From: Parabacteroides sp. TM07-1AC
Lineage (GTDB): Bacteria > Bacteroidota > Bacteroidia > Bacteroidales > Tannerellaceae
Reading direction: 5' to 3'
Length of the DNA stretch: 64,000 nt
Assembly: GCF_003480915.1 (NCBI RefSeq)
Contig: NZ_QUKD01000001.1
Coordinates: 62,001 to 126,000, forward strand
The notes under the pieces were generated by a model that worked only from the letters and a program-made list of their open reading frames with translations, was not told where the DNA came from and made no database searches. Below are positions 8,569 to 15,887 of this stretch, one piece after another (position 1 is the stretch's first letter; each line of letters starts with the position of its first letter). The translations under genes and the position numbers were made by a program.

Positions 8569-9642
8569 ATGTCAGTATTCAAAGACAAAACCCTCCTAAT
8601 CACCGGCGGCACCGGTTCTTTCGGTAATGCCGTTCTTCGGCGTTTCTTGGATTCCGATATCAAGGAAATCCGAATCTTTAGCCGAGATGAAAAGAAGCAG
8701 GACGATATGCGTCACGCTTTACAAAATCCTAAAGTGAAATTCTATATTGGGAATGTGCGTAATAAAACATCTGTGGATATCGCTATGCGCGGTGTAGATT
8801 ATGTGTTTAGTGCAGCAGCATTAAAGCAAGTTCCCAGTTGCGAATTCTTTCCGATGGAAGCTACCCGTACAAATGTGGAAGGGACGGAGAATGTGCTGCT
8901 TTCCGCTATTGAACATGGCGTAAAGAATGTAGTCGTCCTTTCTACGGATAAGGCCGCTTATCCGATCAATGCGATGGGTATCTCCAAGGCGTTGATGGAA
9001 AAGGTGGCGATTGCTAAAGGACGTGAGTTGGGCGAAGGGGCGCAGACTACCATCTGCTGTACCCGCTACGGCAATGTGATGGCAAGCCGTGGTTCGGTTA
9101 TCCCTCTTTGGGTGGAACAGATAGAACATGGAAAACCGATCACTATTACCGATCCGGAAATGACCCGCTTCATGATGACCCTGGATGATGCCGTAGATTT
9201 GGTGATCTATGCCTTTACACATGGCCATAACGGTGATCTGTTTGTTCAAAAAGCTCCGGCAGCTACTCTATCTGTTCTGGCACAAGCCTTGAAAGAGACA
9301 TACGCACAGATCGATCCGAAGTATCTGGATACGGAAGTGAAGGTAATCGGTACGCGTCACGGAGAGAAACTGTATGAAACACTGGTAACACGTGAAGAGA
9401 TGGCGAAAGCGATCGATATGGGAGAGTATTACCGCATTCCTTGTGATACACGCGATCTGAATTATGACAAGTTCTTTACCGAAGGCAGCGAATGTCTCTC
9501 TAAGATAGAAGATTATCATAGCCATAATACCACACGTCTGGATGTGGAAGGCATGAAAAAACTATTACTCCACTTACGTTTCATTCAGGAAGATCTTGGA
9601 CTGATCGAACGGGCAAAACCAAGAGAAATCAGAAGCGAATAA
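8569..9642 (+). CDS. capE: UDP-N-acetylglucosamine 4,6-dehydratase/5-epimerase, CapE type
   Basis: 357 residues. TGGTGSFG at 12-19 is the NAD(P)-binding loop; the catalytic Tyr of ordinary short-chain dehydrogenases is replaced by Met in MGISK (M136-K140), the hallmark of CapE/FlaA1-like enzymes. Followed directly by capF- and capG-like genes, it should make the keto intermediate of the UDP-N-acetyl-L-fucosamine pathway by dehydration and C5 epimerisation. FnlA/WbjB are names for the same step in other species. Cytoplasmic. Confidence 0.92.
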   Translation: MSVFKDKTLLITGGTGSFGNAVLRRFLDSDIKEIRIFSRDEKKQDDMRHALQNPKVKFYIGNVRNKTSVDIAMRGVDYVFSAAALKQVPSCEFFPMEATRTNVEGTENVLLSAIEHGVKNVVVLSTDKAAYPINAMGISKALMEKVAIAKGRELGEGAQTTICCTRYGNVMASRGSVIPLWVEQIEHGKPITITDPEMTRFMMTLDDAVDLVIYAFTHGHNGDLFVQKAPAATLSVLAQALKETYAQIDPKYLDTEVKVIGTRHGEKLYETLVTREEMAKAIDMGEYYRIPCDTRDLNYDKFFTEGSECLSKIEDYHSHNTTRLDVEGMKKLLLHLRFIQEDLGLIERAKPREIRSE

Positions 9643-9657
9643 ATCAATTTTAATGTA

Positions 9658-10806
9658 ATGAACATATTAGTTACTGGTGCCAAAGGATTCGTCGGTCGGA
9701 ACCTTGTTTCCCAACTCTATAATATCCAATCGGGGAAAGCCCGGAATTATCCTGTTTCGGGAACTGATCTAAAGGTCTTCGAATATGATATAGACAGCGA
9801 TCCGGCTGAGTTGGATGTCTATTGTAAGAAAGCTGATTTCGTCTTTAACCTGGCGGGTGTGAACCGTCCGAAAGATCAGGCGGAATTTATGAAGGGTAAC
9901 TTCGGTTTTGCATCTACTTTACTGGATACATTGAAAAAGTATAACAATACTTGCCCGGTGATGATCTCATCATCTACGCAGGCGGCATTGGATAATCCGT
10001 ATGGCGAATCGAAAAGGGCAGGAGAGAACCTGTTGTTCGAGTATGCGAAAGAAACCGGAGCAAAAGTATTGGTTTATCGCTTCCCGAATGTGTTCGGAAA
10101 ATGGTGCAGACCCAATTATAACAGTGCGGTGGCTACTTTCTGTAACAATATAGCCAATGATCTGCCTATCCGGGTGAATGATCCGAGTGTGGTGATGAAT
10201 CTGGTCTATGTGGATGATGTAGTAGACGAATTGATTGCCGCTTTATCTGGTAATGAACATCATGAAGGAGATTATTGTGCAGTACCAGCCGTTCATACGA
10301 TTACGCTAGGAGGTATTGTCGATCTGCTTTATTCATTCAAAGAGATGCCGGGTAACTTAGGTGTACCCGATCTGGGTGATCCTTTTACGAAGAAGTTATA
10401 TTCGACTTATCTATCTTATTTACCGAAAGAGAAATTCAGCTATCCGGTACAGATGAAAACAGATGATCGCGGTAGTTTTACAGAGATCATCCGTACGCCG
10501 GATCGTGGTCAGTTCTCTGTGAACATTTCTAAACCGGGGGTAACTAAGGGGCAACATTGGCATCATACCAAGAATGAAAAATTTGTGGTCGTAAGCGGGC
10601 ATGGCTTGATCCGGCTTCGTAAGATCGGAACAGATGAAGTGATCGATTTTGAAGTTAGTGGAGAAAAGATAGAAGTTGTAGAAATGATTCCCGGCTATAC
10701 ACATAATATCATTAATCTTTCCGATACGGAAGAGTTGGTGACTTTTATGTGGGCCAATGAACCATTCGATCCAAACCGTCCGGATACTTATTTTGAGGAA
10801 GTATAA
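9658..10806 (+). CDS. capF: Bifunctional epimerase/reductase CapF (UDP-L-FucNAc pathway)
   Basis: 382 residues with the two-domain CapF architecture: an N-terminal NAD(P)-binding Rossmann domain (GAKGFVG at 7-13, NLAGVNRP) and a C-terminal cupin with GQHWHHTKNEKF around residue 300, whose histidines bind zinc. In the known pathway the cupin domain epimerises the CapE product at C3 and the Rossmann domain reduces the 4-keto group, giving UDP-N-acetyl-L-talosamine. Located 15 bases after capE and 11 before capG, which confirms the role. Confidence 0.93.
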   Translation: MNILVTGAKGFVGRNLVSQLYNIQSGKARNYPVSGTDLKVFEYDIDSDPAELDVYCKKADFVFNLAGVNRPKDQAEFMKGNFGFASTLLDTLKKYNNTCPVMISSSTQAALDNPYGESKRAGENLLFEYAKETGAKVLVYRFPNVFGKWCRPNYNSAVATFCNNIANDLPIRVNDPSVVMNLVYVDDVVDELIAALSGNEHHEGDYCAVPAVHTITLGGIVDLLYSFKEMPGNLGVPDLGDPFTKKLYSTYLSYLPKEKFSYPVQMKTDDRGSFTEIIRTPDRGQFSVNISKPGVTKGQHWHHTKNEKFVVVSGHGLIRLRKIGTDEVIDFEVSGEKIEVVEMIPGYTHNIINLSDTEELVTFMWANEPFDPNRPDTYFEEV

Positions 10807-10817
10807 AAGATAGAATT

Positions 10818-11960
10818 ATGAATAAATTAAAATTAATGACTATTATCGGCACCCGTCCGGAGATCATCCGGTTGGCAGCCGTTATCAAGCGATGCGATCA
10901 GTACTTCGATCAAATCCTGGTCCATACCGGACAGAATTACGATTATACACTGAACCAGGTCTTTTTTGATGATTTGGGACTTCGTGCTCCTAACTATTAT
11001 TTGGATGCAGTGGGTACGGACTTGGGGGAAACAATAGGAAATATCATTGCCAAATCGTATAAATTGATGGTGGAGGTGAAGCCCGATGCCGTTTTGGTGC
11101 TGGGAGATACAAATTCTTGCCTGTCGGTTATCGGGGCGAAGCGTTTGCATATTCCTATCTTCCACATGGAGGCCGGTAACCGTTGTTTCGATGAATGTCT
11201 TCCGGAGGAAACAAACCGTCGCATTGTGGATGTGACAGCCGATGTCAATATGTGTTACTCCGAACATGCACGTCGGTATCTAAATGCTGCCGGTACACCG
11301 AGAGAACGTACCTATGTAGTCGGTTCACCTATGGCAGAGGTATTGCATAATAACCTGGAAAAGATCAAGGCTAGCGATGTACTGGAACGTTTGGGATTGA
11401 AGAAAGGAGAATACATTTTACTGTCTGCCCATAGGGAAGAGAATATCGACACGGAAACCAACTTCTTCAACCTGATGAATGCGGTAAATGCGATGGCCGA
11501 GAAGTATGATATGCCCATCCTGTACTCTTGTCACCCTCGTTCAAAGAAATATATCGAACAACGTGGTTTCCGGTTCGATCCGCGTGTGATACAACATGAA
11601 CCGTTGGGATTCCATGATTACAATCATCTTCAGATGAATGCTTTCGCTGTGGTATCCGATTCGGGTACGCTGCCTGAGGAAAGCAGTTTCTTCTTGTCTG
11701 TCGGTAATCCTATTCCTGCGGTATGTATCCGTACGAGTACGGAGCGTCCGGAAGCATTGGATAAGGGGAATTTCATCTTGGCAGGCATTACGACAGAACA
11801 AGTGTTACAAGCTGTGGATGTAGCTGTCGAGATGAATAAAGACGGTGCTTTAGGAATCCCCGTTCCTAATTATGTGGATGAAAATGTATCGGTGAAGGTA
11901 GTCAAGCTAATACAAAGCTATACCGGAGTCGTTAATAAAATGGTTTGGAGAAAATATTAA
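10818..11960 (+). CDS. capG: UDP-N-acetylglucosamine 2-epimerase family, CapG/FnlC
   Basis: 380 residues, normal for the non-hydrolysing UDP-GlcNAc 2-epimerase family. GTRPEIIRLA at the N-terminus, HTGQNYDY, HMEAGNRCFDECLPEE and SDSGTLPEES are the family signatures. In this position it performs the last step, 2-epimerisation of UDP-N-acetyl-L-talosamine to UDP-N-acetyl-L-fucosamine. WecB (UDP-ManNAc) is the alternative for an isolated gene, but the capE-capF-capG order makes the FucNAc role far more likely. Confidence 0.9.
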   Translation: MNKLKLMTIIGTRPEIIRLAAVIKRCDQYFDQILVHTGQNYDYTLNQVFFDDLGLRAPNYYLDAVGTDLGETIGNIIAKSYKLMVEVKPDAVLVLGDTNSCLSVIGAKRLHIPIFHMEAGNRCFDECLPEETNRRIVDVTADVNMCYSEHARRYLNAAGTPRERTYVVGSPMAEVLHNNLEKIKASDVLERLGLKKGEYILLSAHREENIDTETNFFNLMNAVNAMAEKYDMPILYSCHPRSKKYIEQRGFRFDPRVIQHEPLGFHDYNHLQMNAFAVVSDSGTLPEESSFFLSVGNPIPAVCIRTSTERPEALDKGNFILAGITTEQVLQAVDVAVEMNKDGALGIPVPNYVDENVSVKVVKLIQSYTGVVNKMVWRKY

Positions 11961-11970
11961 AATCACAGTT

Positions 11971-12366
11971 ATGCAACTTATTAACTCTACCTTATTAAAC
12001 GAAGTAACCAAGCAAGCCCAGGACTCTCCGCGCTTGCGTATGAATTATAACTTTCACGATTCTTTGGATGCGGAGGCACAACGCCTTTTGAATGCATTGG
12101 AACCGGGTACAATATTGCCTATCCATCGCCATCCGCATACGGCAGAAACCTATCTGTTGCTGCGGGGGAAGATTCGGGTGATGTTCTATAATGACATGAA
12201 AGAAGAAACCGAATCAACTGAATTGGATCCTCAGACAGGAAATTATGGTGTACATATCCCTGCCGGCCAGTGGCATACATTGGAAGTACTGGAAGCCGGT
12301 TCTGTATTGTTTGAAGTAAAAGACGGTCCTTATACTCCATTAGGGGAAAACGATGTATTGAAGTAA
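11971..12366 (+). CDS. wbuC: WbuC family cupin-fold metalloprotein
   Basis: 131 residues. A single cupin domain with HRHPHTAETYLLLRGK (histidines around residues 52-56) and VHIPAGQWHTLEVLE supplies the metal ligands. WbuC follows the fnlABC genes in some E. coli O-antigen loci, and here it follows the equivalent capEFG set by ten bases. Its biochemical role is not established; isomerisation or metal-dependent modification of a sugar is possible but unproven. It ends the sugar-biosynthesis operon; a T-rich run follows the stop. Confidence 0.8.
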   Translation: MQLINSTLLNEVTKQAQDSPRLRMNYNFHDSLDAEAQRLLNALEPGTILPIHRHPHTAETYLLLRGKIRVMFYNDMKEETESTELDPQTGNYGVHIPAGQWHTLEVLEAGSVLFEVKDGPYTPLGENDVLK

Positions 12367-12435
12367 GAATTTTTTTATTGGATTCCGATCGTATAAAAGT
12401 TGATTAAAAAAAGCTGTGGTTCCGGAAATAGTTCA

Positions 12436-12443
12436 TACATTTG
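12436..12443 (+). promoter_or_regulatory. Possible -7 box of the toxin-antitoxin operon
   Basis: TACATTTG fits the Bacteroidales TAnnTTTG -7 consensus and lies 22 bases before the antitoxin start. No good TTG is found at the usual -33 distance, so the promoter is weak or unconventional. Confidence 0.4.
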
Positions 12444-12464
12444 CCCGTATATTCTAAATAATAT

Positions 12465-12674
12465 ATGACTATGAAGAAAAAGAACGTAGAATACCAACAT
12501 TCAGAAAGTGAAGGATCTTCACTGCAGGAACCTGTAGCTGTATACCAGCGAGATATTTCATTAAGACAAATACCTGAACATATTGTAAAAGATATAGAGG
12601 TAAGTAAAGAAGAATATCAAAAAGGACTGGCTGTTCCTGTCTCAGAGTTTATGAGGAAATATAGGAATGTATAA
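12465..12674 (+). CDS. Putative antitoxin of a ParE/RelE-type pair
   Basis: 69 residues, charged, no clear DNA-binding fold visible. The start could also be the ATG six bases downstream. The C-terminal half (residues 30-69) with IPEHIVKDIEVSKEEY and a basic end is the sort of region that wraps a ParE/RelE toxin. It overlaps the downstream toxin gene by eight bases, the usual arrangement of type II modules. Function is inferred from the partner, as antitoxins of this kind are poorly conserved. Likely autoregulatory, not shown. Confidence 0.6.
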   Translation: MTMKKKNVEYQHSESEGSSLQEPVAVYQRDISLRQIPEHIVKDIEVSKEEYQKGLAVPVSEFMRKYRNV

Positions 12675-12963
12675 TCTTGTAATTACTCCTAGGGCACAAT
12701 GTGCTATTGACAATACATGTAATATAATTTTAAATGCGTGGGGAGTTAAATGCTATAATAACCTGATAGATGAATTGGAACGTTGTTTTAAAATAATACA
12801 ATGTTATCCGTTGGCATTTCAGGAAAGTTCCCGATATTCTGGAATTAGACAGTGTGTCGTTACTTCCTTGAATATCTTATATTATATGATTGAAGGAGAT
12901 GATGTAGTTATTTTAGCATTTGAAGATACACGAATGGACCCTGATAAAGTTTTTGATTTATAA
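12667..12963 (+). CDS. Type II toxin, RelE/ParE superfamily
   Basis: 98 residues, the normal size. The N-terminal YNLVITPRAQCAIDN, the central LIDELERCFKIIQCYP and PLAFQESSRYSGIRQCVV, and the C-terminal ILYYMIEGDDVVILAFEDTR match the helix-helix-four-strand plan of RelE/ParE toxins. The catalytic residues of mRNA-cleaving RelE are not clear, so gyrase-directed ParE activity is equally possible. Coupled to the antitoxin. It sits between the FucNAc genes and the replisome-like module, suggesting either an acquired addiction module or a remnant of transfer. Confidence 0.75.
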   Translation: MYNLVITPRAQCAIDNTCNIILNAWGVKCYNNLIDELERCFKIIQCYPLAFQESSRYSGIRQCVVTSLNILYYMIEGDDVVILAFEDTRMDPDKVFDL

Positions 12964-12965
12964 GA

Positions 12966-13012
12966 ACAGGGAGTGCATCACCTGACACACCCCCTGTCTC
13001 CCTTAAAAGGGA
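12966..13012. terminator. Two hairpins between convergent toxin and - strand genes
   Basis: ACAGGGAGTG (12966-12975) pairs with CACCCCCTGT (12988-12997) with one mismatch, and TCCCTT/AAGGGA (12999-13012) forms a second small stem. They lie between the toxin stop and the end of the - strand gene at 13021. No long T run follows, so termination activity is only plausible. Confidence 0.4.
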
Positions 13013-13020
13013 AGGATCGC

Positions 13021-13338
13021 TTACGCAATAAACCATTTATACAAACACCCAACCCCGCCCATCAGCATCAGGCTATATCCCGACATTCCGAGCCAGTCGG
13101 CTCCGGATGGCAGAGCTTTTTGCCGGTTTCCCCAGTCTCCCTGGGCGAGAGCGAGAGTATCGCCCCGATGCAGGTCAGGGTCACTTCCGTTTCCCTCATC
13201 AGGAGGGAGAGGAGGCTCAGGAGGAGCAGGCAGAGGATGAGGACAGGGGCAGTCACCGGCTGCCGGTTTTCGCTTGCGGGGGAAGATGATCCGGGCAAGG
13301 CTGGTGAGGAAGTTGAGAATTGTTTCAAGGACATTCAT
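13021..13338 (-). CDS. Small protein with hydrophobic ends, possible holin-like partner of the muramidase
   Basis: 105 residues, not recognised. The N-terminus MNVLETILNFLTSLARIIF is an amphipathic or membrane-associating helix followed by basic RKRKP, the middle is Pro- and Asp-rich (about residues 30-60), and the C-terminus ends in a hydrophobic stretch SLMLMGGVGCLYKWFIA. It starts 26 bases after the muramidase gene and reads the same way. In other Bacteroidales a tiny protein sits beside an amidase and an HU-HIG gene in a similar cassette. A role at the membrane with the hydrolase is inference. The competing + strand frame across this region looks like a shadow. Confidence 0.55.
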   Translation of the reverse strand: MNVLETILNFLTSLARIIFPRKRKPAAGDCPCPHPLPAPPEPPLPPDEGNGSDPDLHRGDTLALAQGDWGNRQKALPSGADWLGMSGYSLMLMGGVGCLYKWFIA

Positions 13339-13346
13339 GGAATTTG

Positions 13347-13371
13347 AAAATTATAAATTGAAAATTAATTG
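13347..13371. repeat. AT-rich AATTGAAAATT-type repeat unit
   Basis: Short runs of the word TTGAAAATT between the small gene and the muramidase gene. The same word recurs at 14284-14311 and, in much larger form, inside the primase gene at 17518-17640. Confidence 0.45.
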
Positions 13372-13826
13372 GCCGGTAACCGCTCGATTGACCGGCAGAT
13401 CGACACCAGCATCCGCTGATAAGCAGCGCGGTTGTCGCCATTTACTTCGCTGATGTATTTGCTGTAAGCGATCTCCTTGGCGTAGGCTTCGGGATGGAAG
13501 GTGAGGGTTGCGGCTATGGGATAAGCCGAGTGGATCAAACGGGCAAAGTCGAGGAAGCTATCTTCGGCAGTGAGATACCGGCGGAACCAGAGAGCCGGAC
13601 GGTCTCCTGTGGCAGACAAGTCTGTGCGGCCACCATCCCAGAAAGGATTCGGACGGCCGTAGGCAGTGATACCGAAAAAGTTGTTATACTCCACGGCCAG
13701 CGAGCTTTCGCCCCAACCCGTTTCAATGGCCGACTGGGCCAGGAGGATGATCGGATTCATCCCGAACCGCTCTCCCGCCTTTTGGGCGAGAGGCAGATAC
13801 TGTTTGATGTAATTTTGCTTTGTCAT
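13365..13826 (-). CDS. GH73-like glucosaminidase/muramidase without signal peptide
   Basis: 153 residues forming one lysozyme-like glucosaminidase domain. AQSAIETGWGES (about residues 30-41) contains the catalytic glutamate, and NNFFGITA and the C-terminal YSKYISEVNGDNRAAYQRML also fit the FlgJ/Acm2-type N-acetylglucosaminidase family. No signal peptide or wall-binding domain is present, so export would need another route, as for phage endolysins. It lies four bases after the HU-HIG gene and 26 before the small hydrophobic protein, on the same strand. Confidence 0.85.
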   Translation of the reverse strand: MTKQNYIKQYLPLAQKAGERFGMNPIILLAQSAIETGWGESSLAVEYNNFFGITAYGRPNPFWDGGRTDLSATGDRPALWFRRYLTAEDSFLDFARLIHSAYPIAATLTFHPEAYAKEIAYSKYISEVNGDNRAAYQRMLVSICRSIERLPAN

Positions 13827-13830
13827 AACA

Positions 13831-14277
13831 TTATTCGATTACCGGACGGTCGTCTTCCCCGCCTGAGGGAGGAGTCACTGAACCGGGAAGGGTCCATTTT
13901 TCAAAACTGGCATCGCGAACAAGATTCATCAACATCGTTCCCGGATAGAAAACGATATGAGCACGGTTGAACAAAGAGGTCTTAAACTCTTCTTCTGTAG
14001 TAGCCCCTTTACTGCCGGCTACCATACGGAAGCTGCCGAAATCGCCCAGATGGATCGATTCGCCATCGGCAAGGGATTCATTCATGACGGTGATAAAACC
14101 GTCTAAAACAAGTAGGATATCACCGCGGCTGGCTGTGCTGTATTTGCTGATACGGGCGCAGATACGGTTGAGATCTACTTTTTTGGTAATACTGGTCTGG
14201 GCAAAGTAGAGCTCGGTTCCTTCGGCAGCCCCCTTGCTCATGTCCTTACGTTTTACAAGTCTGTACTTTAATGGCAT
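13831..14277 (-). CDS. HU family DNA-binding protein, HU-HIG type
   Basis: 148 residues from the ATG at 14277. The open frame extends further upstream, but that extension translates the AT-rich repeat and is unlikely to be used. MPLKYRLVKRKDMSKG followed by KVDLNRICARISKYS, DILLVLDGFITVMNESL and LGDFGSFRM is the HU/IHF fold in the version with an N-terminal extension known as HU-HIG in Bacteroidetes. The C-terminal tail is Pro/Gly/Asp rich. It probably bends or coats DNA. It begins the - strand trio with the muramidase four bases downstream and reads away from the tandem palindromes at 14440-14480. Confidence 0.85.
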   Translation of the reverse strand: MPLKYRLVKRKDMSKGAAEGTELYFAQTSITKKVDLNRICARISKYSTASRGDILLVLDGFITVMNESLADGESIHLGDFGSFRMVAGSKGATTEEEFKTSLFNRAHIVFYPGTMLMNLVRDASFEKWTLPGSVTPPSGGEDDRPVIE

Positions 14278-14283
14278 AGTCGG

Positions 14284-14311
14284 GAAATTAAAAATTAATA
14301 ATTGAAAATTG
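14284..14311. repeat. AT-rich AATTGAAAATT-type repeat unit
   Basis: Run of AAATTAAAAATTAATAATTG-like sequence directly upstream of the HU-HIG start, in the leader of the - strand trio. Same word family as at 13347 and 17518. Confidence 0.45.
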
Positions 14312-14439
14312 TTGGTTATCGATAACATTACAAAGGTACGGCGGCCTGAAAACCCACAGACAGATAGGTGCAGCAAGAGTGGAATAGGAGCAGATAACGA
14401 CAGTTAATTAACAGGCTTCAGAACACGGGTGTTTCAACG

Positions 14440-14480
14440 TTAAAACATATATGTTTTAAACGCGAAACATGTATGTTTTA
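14440..14480. promoter_or_regulatory. Tandem operator-like palindromes in the divergent promoter region
   Basis: TTAAAACATATATGTTTTAA at 14440-14459 is a perfect 20-base palindrome. A second copy, AAACATGTATGTTTTA at 14465-14480, differs from the matching 16 bases of the first (14443-14458) at one position. The two copies start 22 bases apart, about two helical turns, so a dimeric regulator could bind both on one face. They lie between the - strand HU-HIG trio and the + strand module. Confidence 0.6.
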
Positions 14481-14538
14481 CATATAAAGGATATATCATT
14501 TCACAATCTCGCAGGCTATATGGATGCCTAATTGGAGA

Positions 14539-14616
14539 ATGAATATGATTAACAAAATAAACAAGCAAATTGAACAACGGATAATCGCTTTTTTAAAAAG
14601 ACCGTCCGTGAAATAA
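14539..14616 (+). other. Candidate N-terminal segment of the 14628 gene, in another frame
   Basis: An ATG-started frame of 25 codons (MNMINKINKQIEQRIIAFLK...) preceded by GGAGA. It covers a T6A5 run at 14590-14600, including T TTT TTA at 14589-14595 in phase for a -1 shift. A -1 shift there would join it to the next open frame, whose residues FFKKTVREITGKYLSYP also look coding. Either a sequencing or real frameshift, or programmed slippage. Confidence 0.45.
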
Positions 14617-14627
14617 CAGGGAAATAT

Positions 14628-15071
14628 TTGTCGTATCCTTCCCTGGAGGAATCGATTGGAAGAGTGAAGAATAACAGCCATTATATTTTATTGCTGGCTT
14701 TATTGTTGGGTGATCCGGAGATAAGGGAAAAGAAAACATGGAACGTTTTGGCTAAATCGTTTTTTACGAATTACAGGGAGATGATATTGCTGTATTGCGG
14801 ATATGATATCGGACCGGCTAATTTGGAGCGTATCCGGGTAATGGAGCCGAAATTATTTATCGAGTATATGTCGGGAATGTTTCGAAACGGCATGTTTGAA
14901 GAGAGTTCGTATGAGGAATTGGCTGAATTTATCAATTTGGTGTTTGATACGGGTTACGAACAGAGTTCTATTTGCAACCTGCTGAAAGTGGCTCATGAGG
15001 ATTATCAGCATATCCATGATGGGATCAGGATGGAAATAAAGCGGGAACCTGCCAGGAGAGAAGGAATTTAA
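14628..15071 (+). CDS. Uncharacterised protein, probably 5'-frameshifted
   Basis: Only a TTG start is available in this frame, but the frame is open from 14574 and the upstream codons read like protein, so the true N-terminus is probably the ATG at 14539 in the neighbouring frame. The visible product is helical, with LLLALLLGDPEIREKK, SFFTNYREMILLYCGYDIG and EYMSGMFRNGMFEESSYEELAEF, and ends in a charged tail. I do not recognise the family. No membrane span is convincing. It lies upstream of the replication-like genes in the same direction but separated by 312 bases. Confidence 0.55.
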   Translation: MSYPSLEESIGRVKNNSHYILLLALLLGDPEIREKKTWNVLAKSFFTNYREMILLYCGYDIGPANLERIRVMEPKLFIEYMSGMFRNGMFEESSYEELAEFINLVFDTGYEQSSICNLLKVAHEDYQHIHDGIRMEIKREPARREGI

Positions 15072-15383
15072 ATAATTAACCGGTTGATATATTGCCTGTT
15101 GGATTGTGAAATATACGCGAAAAACAGTTTTTTATATACGAAAGCTACTGTCTACCTTTGTTTTAGTCGTTGATATACGGTCTTGTTTTCCGAAAAAATG
15201 GAAAAATCTTGTATTTATAAATTTCTTATAAAAAGAAATACTTCTTACTATATTAAAGAGGAACCGCTTCCGGTCGGATAGAAAGCAAATAGCGTGTAAG
15301 GAAGAAGCAAGATAATTCAATGATTTTTGCAAATAGAAATCGTATAACAACGTAAATACTAACAGATATTAATATTTACGGTT
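15072..15383 (+). promoter_or_regulatory. Leader/promoter region of the replisome-like operon
   Basis: AT-rich 312-base gap without a convincing gene. TACCTTTG at 15153-15160 fits the -7 consensus, giving a leader of roughly 215 bases. Within it are small stems (TTTTCC/GGAAAA near 15186-15209; ATTTCTT/AAGAAAT near 15220-15239). An 8-base inverted repeat, CGTAAATA (15351-15358) and TATTTACG (15373-15380), ends three bases before the ATG at 15384, where it could hide the ribosome site or act as an operator. Confidence 0.45.
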
Positions 15384-15887
15384 ATGAACAAAGATCTTCA
15401 AAACAGTAGCCGGGTAACAGATTTCCTGGGAAAAGCGTTTGTCAAAATGCCGCGCAAGTTATTAAACCTGTCTTTGCATCCGGAGAAAAAAAAGCGTCAG
15501 TTGGCCTGTATGTATATGGCGCTGATCACATTGAGTTTCTTTCGTGATGGAACTGTGATGCTGGGAAAAAACAAACATGTCTGCCGCAGGGGAGAATATG
15601 TGGGTACTCATTCGGAACTGGCTCGTTTCACGGCTATCAGTCTCGGTTCGGTAGGCTATTATCTGAAGATGCTTGAAATGGACAAACTGATCGTGTTGAA
15701 CGTCGTAAAGGGAGGTACCCGTATCGGGATTTGCAATTATGATCTTTTTTCCGGGCACGAACCGGAAATGAATGGCTGGCAGGATGCTTCGGCCGGAGAA
15801 GCCGGGCGCAGGATGGCCGACGTGGAACGTGCGATGGGAGGTCGGAACATGCAGGATTTGAATCCGGAGGAAAGGGGGAATGCCTGA
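15384..15887 (+). CDS. Winged-helix replication-initiator/helicase-loader-like protein
   Basis: 167 residues. After a basic N-terminus, the region about 50-115 reads as a winged helix-turn-helix: a helix-rich LALITLSFF part, GEYVGTHSELARFTAISLGSVGYYLKMLEMDKLIVLNVV as the HTH and wing lead-in, and TRIGICNYDLF as the wing strand. This pattern is that of phage and plasmid replication organisers (DnaD/DUF4373-like); I do not see a named family with certainty. Its TGA shares one base with the ATG of the DnaB-like gene, so the two are translated together, which supports a helicase-loading role (inference). Confidence 0.65.
   Translation: MNKDLQNSSRVTDFLGKAFVKMPRKLLNLSLHPEKKKRQLACMYMALITLSFFRDGTVMLGKNKHVCRRGEYVGTHSELARFTAISLGSVGYYLKMLEMDKLIVLNVVKGGTRIGICNYDLFSGHEPEMNGWQDASAGEAGRRMADVERAMGGRNMQDLNPEERGNA

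Noticed and set aside
12973..13347. + strand frame of 124 codons across the small gene near the muramidase
   Set aside because: Its product is Arg/Ser/Pro-rich without pattern, whereas the - strand frame has hydrophobic ends, correct spacing and the same direction as the muramidase and HU-HIG genes.
14278..14376. Extended N-terminus of the HU-HIG protein
   Set aside because: The added residues translate the AT-rich repeat; the family start pattern fits the ATG at 14277.
15132..15350. - strand frame of 72 codons in the leader of the replisome-like operon
   Set aside because: AT-rich chance frame covering a consensus promoter box for the + strand; no family or neighbour supports it.
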